From Rosa chinensis (lineage: Eukaryota > Streptophyta > Magnoliopsida > Rosales > Rosaceae), in NCBI RefSeq assembly GCF_002994745.2, contig NC_037090.1:37133001-37197000 (forward strand): a stretch of 64,000 nucleotides of DNA, written 5' to 3'. The notes beneath the pieces were generated by a model, which saw only the letters and a program-made list of their open reading frames with translations, was not told the DNA's origin and ran no database searches. Position numbers and translations under genes: made by a program. Shown one piece after another: positions 1-9,427 of the stretch. Numbering within the stretch: position 1 is the stretch's first letter; each line of letters starts with the position of its first letter.

Positions 1-1861
1 ACATAACCATAATCCGGAATATCTTCATGAGACGGGTTATTTATGTTGATGATTAATGGATCTTTCTTTGCCAAACTCACTTTCTTTCTTGGGCGAGAAT
101 CCATCGAACCTTTGGGCCTCCCACGTTTCCTTGTTGGGAGCCTGGCCTGAGCCACATTGCCATCAGTATTAGTGGTGGAGGCACCATGCCCAATACCCTT
201 AGGGGTGGTGCTATGTCCATGATTTTTAGGGACATCAATCCTTGTAGGCACGTTTGCAGCATGTATATGTAATCTTGTCACTTTAGCGATATCAGAAAAC
301 TCATCAGGCATAGAGTCTGCTACATTCTGAAGATCGAGAATTCTCTGCACTTCAATTTCAGACTGTGCGGTTCGGGGATCAAGATGAGACAAAATGGGGA
401 CAGACCACGACAATTCTTGTCGTTCCTGTTGAACATTATTGTTCCTATCTCCCCCTAACGACAAGAAGACTGTCTCATCAAAGTGACAATCCGCAAATCT
501 AGCGGTAAATAGATCACCTATCAAGGGTTCTAAGTAGCGGATAATGGTTGGAGAGTCATATCCAACATAAATGCCTAATCCTCTTTGAGGACCCATTTTG
601 GTGCGCTGTGGCTGTGCAATTGGCACATAAACTGTACACCCAAATATGCGTAAGTGTGAGACATCAGGCTCATATCCAGTAACCATCTGGGACGCATAAA
701 AGGGGTTGAGTGGCAGTAGGCCTCAAATGAATGAGCACAGCTGCATGCAATATTGCATAGCCCCAAGCAGAAACAGGGAGATTGGTGCGCATAACCAATG
801 CTCTAGCAACCATTTGAAGTCTTTTAATGGCAGCTTATGCGAGACCATTTTGGGTGTGAACATGAGGAACATGGTGTTCAACTTCAATCCCAATGGACAT
901 GCAATAGTCATCAAACATTTTGATGTAAACTCTCCAGCATTATCAAGACAAATTGACTTAATGGGATGATCAGGGTGGTGAGCCCTTAATTTAATGATTT
1001 ATGCTAGGAGTTTAGCAAATGCAGCATTTCTTGTGGACAATAGCATGACATGTGACCATCGTGTTGATGCATCAACCAACACCATAAAATATCTAAATGG
1101 TCCGCAAGTTGGTTGAATAGGTCCACAAATATCACCTTGGATTCTTTGTAAGAATGGAATATTTTCTTTAGTGTCCTTTGCATAGGATGGTCTCGATCCT
1201 AATTTTGCTAAAGAGCAGGCTTTGCAAAATGAAAGATGGGATTTAAAAGCAACCAGGGAAGTACCCAGTTGAGCCATGAAGTCACAATTGACTTTAGAAG
1301 TAGAAAAAGGAACCAAGGAGGTATTGGTGGCGTCAATACCACTTTTGGACCGTGTGAAGTCTTTAATATACAGATCATCATATCATGACCTGGGTGTCCC
1401 AAACGGTCATGCCAAACCCTATATGTGTCAGAATCCCATAAGTCATCTCTCATGACAGGGTTAGATTCAATAATTCGAATAGTGGTTGCATACAACCCAC
1501 TAGATCGACACATAAGTTTCTCTAATACTCGTTTATGTCCGTAGTCATTAGAGGTGATGCAAAGGAACTCTTGTCCATTCTCACAATGTGTTTCCACATG
1601 AAAACCATTGACTCTTATATCTTTAAAACTCAATAGGGTCCTTCCAGCCCTAGGAGCATATAGAGCTTCAGTGACATTAATACTTATGCCATTTGGCAAC
1701 ATAAATTGAGCTGGTCCTCGACCATGAATCAATTGTGATGGTCCAGCCATCATAGTCACAGAAGATCGACTAGGTGTCATCCATAGAAATAGTTGCCTAT
1801 GTCGCAATATAGTATGTATGGTGCCACTATCAATAAGGCATTCCAACTCTCCAAGAAACAT
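1..1861 (-). pseudogene. copia A protease, GAG-pre-integrase and integrase, broken
   Basis: The minus-strand frame from 1861 begins with an aspartic-protease site (LIDSGTIHTIL, catalytic Asp of DSG), then the GAG-pre-integrase part with RVWHDRLGHPGHDMM (near 1400), then the integrase core starting CKACSLAKLGSRPSYAKD (about 1150-1215) and GDICGPI (first catalytic Asp). Further integrase and the linker to RT, with PLIIN-like sequence, continue to base 1. There is a frame break near 1316-1340 and more stops left of 999. Integrase would join element DNA to the chromosome; this copy cannot do so. Confidence 0.85.
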
Positions 1862-1862
1862 A

Positions 1863-2225
1863 CTGAAAAATAATAAAGTTCGGATTTAAAACATGTCCAT
1901 GACATCGAATAATAATACGATACTTTATTAATAAATATAGCCAATGATTACATCAAAGGTCCCAAAAAGTCTAATCCAAAATAAAATCAAACTAAGACAC
2001 ATTGTAGTCACTCTATCCGTTTGGTAACTCCAATCAAATATGACCAGGAAAGTAGAGAGAGATGTTAGTGGAGCGAGGCTCTCTTAAGTACCATTAATCT
2101 CAATGACTTTCCTAGACATCATATTTCATTGGGTGCACCACATAAGAAAGAGTTTAATACAATTGTCATTTATTGACCAAGGCATATTCCCATTACAAAA
2201 ATTCTTGGAAAATAAAAGGACTAAT
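1863..2225 (-). other. gag-pol intervening segment with intron-like end
   Basis: This non-coding stretch separates the gag stop from the protease frame. On the minus strand it has AATAAA at 2169-2174 and 1924-1929 and ends in a pyrimidine-rich run and CAG at 1863-1865, just before the TATG opening the protease frame. The equivalent part of copia B (29592-29944) keeps the AATAAA motifs and much of the sequence. A spliced or prematurely polyadenylated gag RNA could result, as splicing does in some other copia elements. No clear donor was found. Confidence 0.5.
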
Positions 2226-3326
2226 CTAATCAAAGTCTGTGGCATCCTTGTGCACTTCATCGTCAGCTTTGAAGTCCTCTATGGTGAGATGGATGTCTCC
2301 ACCATTTTCTTCTTCTTCTGCAAGGTACACTTCTTGCTCCCTCAGGTCCTTGTATTCCCTGTATCTTGAAGCTAGTTGCTCGCTTGCCTTGCATTGCTTG
2401 AACCAATGCTCACTTGATCCACATCGATGACACATGTCATTGTGGTTGCCTCCCTTTAACTGAGGTGCACGTTATGGGCGTTCCCTAGGAGGGTTGGTGC
2501 CACCACCACGACCCATGGCGCCGCCACCAAGACCAGGGATACCACGACCACCTCTCCCACGTGTGGCATTGCCACCACGTGCATCCGCACCAAACATGCG
2601 GTTTTCTTCCTTGTTAGGGCGGTTATATGGACCCATACGTCCCTCATATCCCTTATTCTTAGGGTTCCGCTCCTTGCGCCCTCTTTTGGGTGCATTATAA
2701 TTCACCTCATGAATGCTTTTAGTTCCAATGGGCCTTGAATTATAATTCCTCACGAGTATGTTATCATGTTTCTCAGCTACAGATATTAGATTGATAAGCT
2801 GATGAAACCTCGTGATCTGTCCAGCATTGACTTCAGTGCGGTATTGCTTTGATACCACAATGGCTAAAATGGGGAAGGTGGAGAGAGTTTTGTCAATTAG
2901 CTCTTTCTCTGTGACAGGTTGTCCACAAAACCTCAACATGGATTGTAGGCGAAGAGCGTCTGAATTATATTCAGCAACAGACTTGAAATCAGCAAAGCGC
3001 AGATTGTTCCATTGAACCTTCAAGTAAGGGAGGAGGGAATCTTGGACATTGCCAAAGCGCTCTTCTAGCGCTATCCATAGCTCTCTTGCATCCTTGATCG
3101 ACATATGCTCCAATCTGAGTGCCTTGTCCATATGGCGTCACATCAAGATAACTGCTTGAGCATGCTTTGTAGGTGTTTGCACGAACACACGATCCGGGTT
3201 AGGTGCCTGGATTATGGGTAATATTCCCTTTGAAGTGAGGTGGTTCTCAACATTGGTTACCCAACTATGGTAATCCAAGCCTGTTGAGTCAAGCATGGGA
3301 AAGTCGAGTCTAGGTTCATTCGACAT
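2226..3326 (-). pseudogene. copia A gag (capsid/nucleocapsid), broken
   Basis: The reading starts at 3326 with MSNEPRLDF and runs through a UBN2-type copia gag domain (motifs ELWIALEERFG and FADFKSVAEYNSDALRLQSM) to a Gly/Arg-rich stretch and a CCHC zinc knuckle, CHRCGSSEHWFKQC, at about 2395-2435. It ends at a stop at 2226. A TGA after QAVILM (near 3136) interrupts the frame, and a frame change occurs between the Gly/Arg stretch and the zinc knuckle near 2440-2470. Gag would form the virus-like particle and bind the element's RNA. No product longer than about 220 residues can be made without suppression. Confidence 0.85.
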
Positions 3327-3489
3327 CCTGAAAATAAGAAGAGAAGATATATTAGTTTCGGAGCTAAACTTCCACGAAAACTAAAATAATAAGATTTCCG
3401 AGCTATGCTACCAAGAAAATAATTTCCAAGAATCTCTTTTGCATTAGACCAAACAATAATGTTTTAATATGGTCACAATTTGACGCTTA

Positions 3490-3549
3490 CGGACGCTCTT
3501 AGTCCGAGCATTATGAACATTCTTAGTTCATACGAACACTCTTAGTTCG
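3490..3549 (-). other. Three tandem 17-nt hairpins in the copia A leader
   Basis: Three perfect hairpins lie at 3490-3506, 3514-3530 and 3533-3549. On the sense strand they have stems CGAAC/GTTCG, TGAAC/GTTCA and CGGAC/GTCCG, all around the loop TAAGA(G/A)(T/C). The stems differ yet always pair. The same three recur in copia B (28543-28607). Their place between LTR and gag suggests an RNA-level role such as packaging or dimerisation; that role is inference. Confidence 0.75.
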
Positions 3550-4050
3550 TTAAGCGTGAATCCCCACAATTCCGCTTTATTAAATAATCGAACCCATGTT
3601 CGTATATTGAAAATACTGCAGAAAATAAAGGAATTTAAAAGACAAGAAAGCAGGAACTTTAATCTTTAAAACTTACTTGTTGAAATTCTGAGCAGATTCC
3701 CTTCTGAACAGCTCCCACTTCGAATGGAGGTCAGATAGAAGAGGCAGAGACGAATGACTTTGATGAAGGAAGGATTTTGATCTGAGGTCCCGATCAAGAC
3801 GTTTCGGGGCGTGAAAACAGGCTGATCTGCACAGGAACGAGCGTGCTGCTGTGCTGCAGGGGTAGCAGGTGTGCGACGATGCTGCAGGGGCAATAGGAGG
3901 CACACGGGTACTCAAGGGCTGCAGGAGCAGCGCACGGTATGGCTAGCAAGGGCTAGGAGCTTGCGGCAGTTTTTGGTGAAAGAAATTTCGAGTGTTAGGG
4001 TTTTTTTTTTTTCTGGCTAAGGCTTGAGTTAGAGTATCTTGTTGATAACG

Positions 4051-4308
4051 TGTTGTAGAGAATTGGATAATTATATTGTATTCATCTCACCATGAGGTTT
4101 ATATAGGGTTACATCATGTATACAAAAGGCAATACATAATAGCTATACTAATCAATCGCACATTATAAGTATGTCCATCGCATACATTACGAGTCTGTCA
4201 ATCGCATACATTAAGCAATACCTATTGCATGAATAGTCATTATCATTTACAACATTTATTAGAATATTTGATATTATTAATAATAGAATTCATCTATTAT
4301 TAACCACC
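4051..4308 (-). repeat. 5' LTR of copia A
   Basis: The edge at 4051 (TGTTGTAG on the plus strand, CTACAACA on minus) matches the LTR end of copia B. A minus-strand TATA-like TATATAAA lies at 4098-4105. The outer end, placed near 4308 where the minus strand would begin TGGTGG, is a guess; 4315 is also possible. About 260 bp. Confidence 0.6.
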
Positions 4309-4526
4309 AATACACCAGTTCGATTGGCATTGGAAAGAAATAGTGAATCCATTAGGCAACAAAATATAATATAAATTTATTTCCTGTTCAACAAATCTTT
4401 ACTGATGCATCTTAAAATACAAGTCTACAAGTCTACAAAATACTTTTTATTAAAAAAGTCACAAATTCATCTAGTCAAATGCCTATCAATTAGCATCTAA
4501 TGATCAATATGGGAAATAATAAAAGT

Positions 4527-4972
4527 CTATTGCTCAGATCCACTAGAGCTTTGATTCGATGAAACTCTAAGCTGGTTCAACAAATCAGTTTCTTGGACAC
4601 TTGTATCTCCCACAAGCAATCCAGTTAGTCCAGTGGTAGGATAAGCATGTTGAGGCTGATAAGGCATTTGAGGATAGATCTGCGGTTGAGGCCAGTACAT
4701 TTGAGGAGGATAAGAAGGCATCTGGAAGGATGGTTGCTGCAAAGGCTGAGAAGATTGTCGTAAAGGTGGAGTAGATTGCTGGGATTGTATCATTTGCTTT
4801 AACATTGCCAATTCTCTTTGGGTTTGCAAGAGTTGTTCCTGAGTTTGAACTTGCTGCACCTGGGCTTGCTCTTGTTGTTGTTGGTACTTGGACTCTAACT
4901 CCATAAATTCTGACTGCAAGTGAGCATAATGTCTTCTCGCACATATGGCAGTCCCACCGGAGCTTCTGAAGT
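4527..4972 (-). pseudogene. Gln-rich coiled-coil protein C-terminus, perhaps CACTA accessory protein
   Basis: The minus-strand frame read from the element D insertion (4972) to a stop at 4527 gives about 148 residues. It has a charged/Gln-rich probable coiled coil (FMELESKYQQQQEQAQ onward) and a Pro/Gln/Tyr-rich tail (PPQMYWPQPQIYPQMPY). Before element D landed, the frame would have continued into 13816 and beyond. The layout resembles the C-terminal part of plant En/Spm-type transposase-associated proteins, but I recognise no catalytic domain. Separation from any N-terminus by an 8.8-kb insertion makes it a pseudogene. A host gene fragment is the alternative. Confidence 0.45.
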
Positions 4973-6237
4973 TATTTGTACCCACATTTGTATGTCCATT
5001 CAGACATAGCTAATGTGCATATAGTTATTGAGTGAGTTCTAGTTACAATGAGCCGCTCAGCAAGTAATTGGGCCGACAGCCAGAAATGTTGGCCAATGAA
5101 TAATTGGACGGTTCATTTAGTCCAAGACGAGTCCAATACAGCTAGGTCTTTGGTTATCAGTCGGCCCGTGGTCATCAATTCGAAAAGAGATTTATTGTCT
5201 AAAAGCCCGTTGTCCAATTGTTCAAATCGCTCCAATCAGTTTCCAACTCGAACTCAACTTGGGAAGATAATAGCCGATTGACAGAGAAGTTTGACAAGTG
5301 ATAAAGATGAAATTTGATCGAGTTAGTATTTCAATCTACTTGAAGTTCACGCCAGCTGATAAGAAGAGTTCCATCCAAGATAGCCTACTTCAAGATTAAT
5401 TACAGCCGTTGATGACGACCATCAGAGCAAATCAAGATAGAGTCCAGCGTCAAGACAGCCGATGATAAGTACTGGAGCTAAATCAAGATAGAGTCACCAA
5501 GCCAAGAGGAGGCCGAATTCCACTCAACTTCGAAGAGTCAAGAGATCAGTTCAAGTCATAAAGCAGCCAATATAAATAGAAGCATCGACAGAAGACATCA
5601 GACACACAACTCCAGCCAAAACTCCATCATGGGTTTCCTTTCATTTTTCTTAGCTCCAGATTAGTTTCATTATCTTTTTAATTTCTTAGTTGTTAGCTTT
5701 ACTAGTTCAAGTCATTTCCCTTCGTTTTCTTGTAACCTAGTATCGATATTTCAATTGTTTCTATTGTAACTTTTTTGGTAATAGTTGATAGTTTTGTTGT
5801 TCAAAGCCATTTAATTTTTCACTCTTTACGTTATCGTTCATTTAGTTTCTTGCAATTTACTTTCTTGTTCTTTATTTTTCTGCACTTAATTTAGAGTTTA
5901 CTTCCTTGCTGATCTTTTACTATCGTGTTTATTTCTTGCACTAGGAGTAGTTTTAACGCAATTGTTCGGTTACCAATCACTATTTGCGATTCGTCGATTG
6001 AACAACCCAAAAGTCCTTGTCTCCAAGGCATCGAACCCTCAGCCGAGATTGTTCCTTCCTCGGCTTTCAGTCGCTCGACGAAGTCAGAACACGCGCAGCA
6101 CTTCATCTACTACATCTACAATTACACACTTGGCCTTTTGGCCATGTGCTGGCACGCCCTGCAATATATTCATCAAGAAGGACGTTTGTTCCTTGATCTC
6201 TCAGCAATCTTGGCCGAGGTGATTTTCAGAGGCAACA
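4973..6237 (+). repeat. 5' LTR of element D
   Basis: About 1265 bp. The inner end is CAACA; the outer end reads TATTTGTACCC where the 3' LTR has TGTTTGTACCC. CCAATATAAATA (TATA at 5571-5578) is the likely promoter. It matches the 3' LTR over a central stretch of about 770 bp without a difference seen, while the last 430 bp differ at many sites. Confidence 0.9.
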
Positions 6238-6240
6238 TCT

Positions 6241-6260
6241 TTTGGCACGCCCAGTGGGAC
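6241..6260 (+). other. Primer binding site of element D
   Basis: TTTGGCACGCCCAGTGGGAC begins three bases after the 5' LTR. Element F has the same site with one A/G change on its own sense strand (61957-61976). The tRNA it pairs with cannot be named without a tRNA set. Confidence 0.75.
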
Positions 6261-6289
6261 AATAAATATTTATAGGCGTTGTTGATGGT

Positions 6290-7174
6290 ATGCTATTCAA
6301 TCAATTAAGAATGAATTTTCATGAACCAAATTCGGCCCACTCATGTAACGGCCAACATGGCTATAATTATCAAAATTATGGTTTGGAGCAATTTATTATC
6401 AGCCGAGGTTACTACCAAACCTTCGACCAAAATATGAATGGCCAATTTGGCCATGGTAATTGGCAAGGTTATAATTCTAATACACATATATATGAGCCAA
6501 CTAACAATTCTATCGGCCAGAATTGTTACTCTCAATTGGCCGATAAAAATCATCATGAGCTGAGATATACCAATGGTTTCAATTATGGTCAATACAACCA
6601 AGATAGTCAATATGGTAATGGTTTGTCTAACCCTACATATGGCTACAATGGACAATACATCAATGGTAACCAATATGGTTTTGCTTCGGCATATGTTTGT
6701 AATAGACAAATTTATGGCTTCAACCAATTCAACTTTGGCCAAGTTAAGCCACAAGCTTATAACGGAATCGTTCACAACCAAGTTTCAAAAGATCAAAATG
6801 CTTATGCTGGTTTGAATGGTAGAACTGATCAGACCAAACTGAAGGTTGAGGCGCCTCAAGACTTTAGAGAAGTTGCCAAGGAAATTGTGGCTAAAGTTTG
6901 GGATAATTGGCCAACCCACCCTTATCAGCCCCCCGCCACAAGACCTACCTGGCAACATTCTTTGTCTTCCAAAGGAGTTCCAAAACAAGTGGAAGTAATA
7001 AGCCTAGTGGACCAAAAAGTAGGAAATTTTGATAAAATAGAGCCTATAGTCAATGAAGAAGAATTCGAAGTAAAAGAGATATGTCAGAAAGAAGTCATTG
7101 ATTCGCCAATCTTTTGGGGAAGGTTTGATGAACCAAATTTTGTCTTCAACAAAGCCATTCCACGATGCATATGA
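6290..7174 (+). CDS. Asn/Tyr/Gly/Gln-rich protein in the gag position of element D
   Basis: An uninterrupted 294-codon frame begins 30 bases after the primer site. Residues 15-160 are low-complexity, dominated by Asn, Tyr, Gly and Gln with GYN, GQ and YG repeats (for example QYGNGLSNPTYGYNGQYING). Residues 175-215 change to a normal acidic/basic composition (VEAPQDFREVAKEIVAKVW), and the C-terminus is acidic. No classical gag domain or zinc knuckle is visible. The composition is that of prion-like, phase-separating regions, so particle assembly or RNA condensation is possible; that is inference. A frameshift near 7130-7170 connects to the next coding piece. Confidence 0.6.
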   Translation: MLFNQLRMNFHEPNSAHSCNGQHGYNYQNYGLEQFIISRGYYQTFDQNMNGQFGHGNWQGYNSNTHIYEPTNNSIGQNCYSQLADKNHHELRYTNGFNYGQYNQDSQYGNGLSNPTYGYNGQYINGNQYGFASAYVCNRQIYGFNQFNFGQVKPQAYNGIVHNQVSKDQNAYAGLNGRTDQTKLKVEAPQDFREVAKEIVAKVWDNWPTHPYQPPATRPTWQHSLSSKGVPKQVEVISLVDQKVGNFDKIEPIVNEEEFEVKEICQKEVIDSPIFWGRFDEPNFVFNKAIPRCI

Positions 7175-7667
7175 AGATGATGAGCCAAATAACAACCACA
7201 ATGATCTTGAACTTGGGGGGCTCACTGATCACTATTTGGTGAAACTTGAAACTCCTACACTTGAAGAAACCAAACACATTGACATGATTGTGGAAAACAG
7301 AGCTGACTAAGAGAAGGCTAGGTCGGCTAAAGTAAGCTTTGAAGATGAGATCAAGAAGCCGATTTCTCTAAAAAATGGTCATTATGTAGTTGGTTTCAAT
7401 GACCATTCAATCAAAGAAATTATGCATGTCAACATGGCTGTTGGAGACAAAGCCAAGTTCCACAAAGTTTTGGCTAAGATGGATACATGGGGAAATCTTG
7501 TCCAATCAAGAATTCCAGAACGTATGACTTACATTAAGGCTAGAGATCAAGAGAATTTGGTTGATTTCTTTTGCCTACATCTTTACTGTCTTCACCGACC
7601 TTTAGACGAAGCTAACAACACTTGTAGACCAAAGCTTGGAGTCAAGCATCCGTTGGCTGCCGCCTGA
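7098..7667 (+). pseudogene. Downstream part of the element D protein, broken
   Basis: A second frame (7098-7310) continues the first through FHDAYEDDEPNNNHNDLELGG and stops at VENRAD. After the stop the frame resumes with EIMHVNMAVGDKAKFHKVLA and KMDTWGNLVQSRIPERMTYI and ends at 7667. The length and lack of repeats suggest it was once one polyprotein with the Asn-rich part. I recognise no enzymatic motif. Confidence 0.45.
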
Positions 7668-7989
7668 CCCTCACAAGTCACTGCTCTAACTTGTTATATT
7701 TTTGTGTGGCTGAAACTTTATTTTTCGGCTAAGACTCTTTGATCGAGTCTCTTAATTTGCTTGTTTGAACATTATGTAGCCAGAACCTTATTTTTGGCTG
7801 AGATTCTCTTAAGATGCTACTCAACCATATGATCGGCAAATGCAAACCAATCGGCTGAAAGATGAGTATCGAGAACACATATATACTTTATTTCTTGATA
7901 TTTTGACAGTTATATTAAAGTCATTGCACTTAGGCCACTTTGTTCCAGTAATTATGCTCAAGGCGATTTGCATAGGCCATTCGGTTCAA

Positions 7990-9427
7990 AATACTCATGA
8001 TGAGAACATACTCTTGAATTGGGTTATCATTTGAATGTGAGGTCCAACAAGCATAAATATAGGTCATCAATAGTACAAGCCAATGAGGTTCAAATAAAAA
8101 TTAGCATTCAATTCAATAAATTCATCAGCCAATCGATAACAAGTCTGAGCTTCACTTATCGGCTTACACAAGTGCTATTTCAGTTATTTGCTTGGGTTGG
8201 CTCATTTATTGGACTACTCAAGCACTGTTTCCTTATTAGCTTGAGTAGTATCATTTGTTGGCTTACTTGAGCATTTTCACTTATCGGCCTCCTCATGTTC
8301 CATCTCCTTATTGGATTCCATGAGTTTCTCTTACTTATTGGCATACTCAAGTGCTATTTCACTTATTGGCTTGAGTTTTCTATTGCTTTCGTCCATCAAA
8401 TCTTGCAAGACATATAACATTATTGGTCAGTATCTTGAACCAACTTCATTGGCTAGGCTAGTGACAAGCTTACCAATATACAAGTTTATTCGGCGACAAG
8501 CGTCGAAAGCCAAGAAACTTGGGGGGGGGGGGGGCAATGGCATTATATATGCATTCAAGCCAACAACAATCATTATCTAAAAAAAAAAAGATTTTGAAAG
8601 AGGGCCGATCTAAACAATACTTAGATACCTAGCCAACTTGAAAATTGACTCCCTTGATGGCTTACTCTCTTTTGTTGGCTAACTTGGATTTTCTTACTTA
8701 TTGGCCAACTTGAGCTTTTTCATTTGTTGGCTTACTCAAAATAGATTGCTTGTTGGCTTCCATAAGTCACTCTCCCTCACTTTGGCTAACATGAAAATTG
8801 TCTCCCTTGATGGCTTACTTTCTCTTACTTGGCCAACGTGGATTTTTCTACTAATTGGCCAACTTGAACTTTTTCATGTGTTGGCTTACCCAAAATAGCT
8901 TTGTTGGCTTCCTTGAGATTTCTCATGTGTTGGTCAACAAGAGCTACAAATTGGCTTTCTTGTGATATTTTTTCATTTGTTGGTTAATCCTTAGCATTGT
9001 TGACTTGTTGACTTCCACGAGCCATTCTCACGTGTTGGCTAACTATTCTTGTAGTTGGCTGACCAAGCTTTATTTGTGTTGGCTAACTATTCTTTCAGTT
9101 GGCTGACCAAGTTTTATTTGTGTTGGCTAACTGTCTTTGCATTGGCTGAATTGAAATCCTTCACGCATTGGCCAACTTAAAATTTGAACTCCCTTGTTGG
9201 CTTACTCTCCCTCACTTGAGCTCATTGGCCAACTTAAGACTTTTCATGTGTTGGCTTACCCAAAATAGCTTTGTTGGCTTTCTTGAGATTTTTCACGTGT
9301 TGGCCACTAAGAGCTATAAATTGACTTTCTTGTGATGTTTTTTTTTCATTTGTTGGCTAATCCTTGGTCTTGTTCACTCATTGGCTTCCATGAGCCACTC
9401 TCACTTGTTGGCCAACTCCAGTTCTAT
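7990..9427 (+). repeat. Degenerate TTGGC-rich repeat region of element D
   Basis: A long non-coding stretch is built of diverged 25-45-base units with cores such as TTGTTGGCTTAC, TTGGCCAACTTGA and TTGGCTTCCATGAG. A run of about 15 G lies at 8521-8535. The same style resumes at 12104-12480 after the nested solo LTR, so the LTR split one array. No gene is seen here. Confidence 0.75.

Larger units (their letters stand above)
1..4308 (-). mobile_element. Ty1/copia retrotransposon A, 5' part
   Basis: The order on the minus strand is LTR, leader, gag, protease, integrase, which is the copia order; reverse transcriptase and RNase H would lie left of base 1. The inner LTR edge is at 4051, followed on the minus strand by CGTTATCAACAAG, a primer-site-like sequence also present in copia B (27848). 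The outer LTR edge is uncertain because the left copy is outside the window. Coding regions carry nonsense changes, so this copy is not autonomous. It appears to be inserted in the CACTA-1 remnant. It belongs to the same lineage as copia B and C by integrase similarity. Confidence 0.85.

Noticed and set aside
8521..8535. Poly-G run as a biological signal by itself
   Set aside because: Length may be unreliable in sequencing; only its context with the polypurine-like flank is reported.
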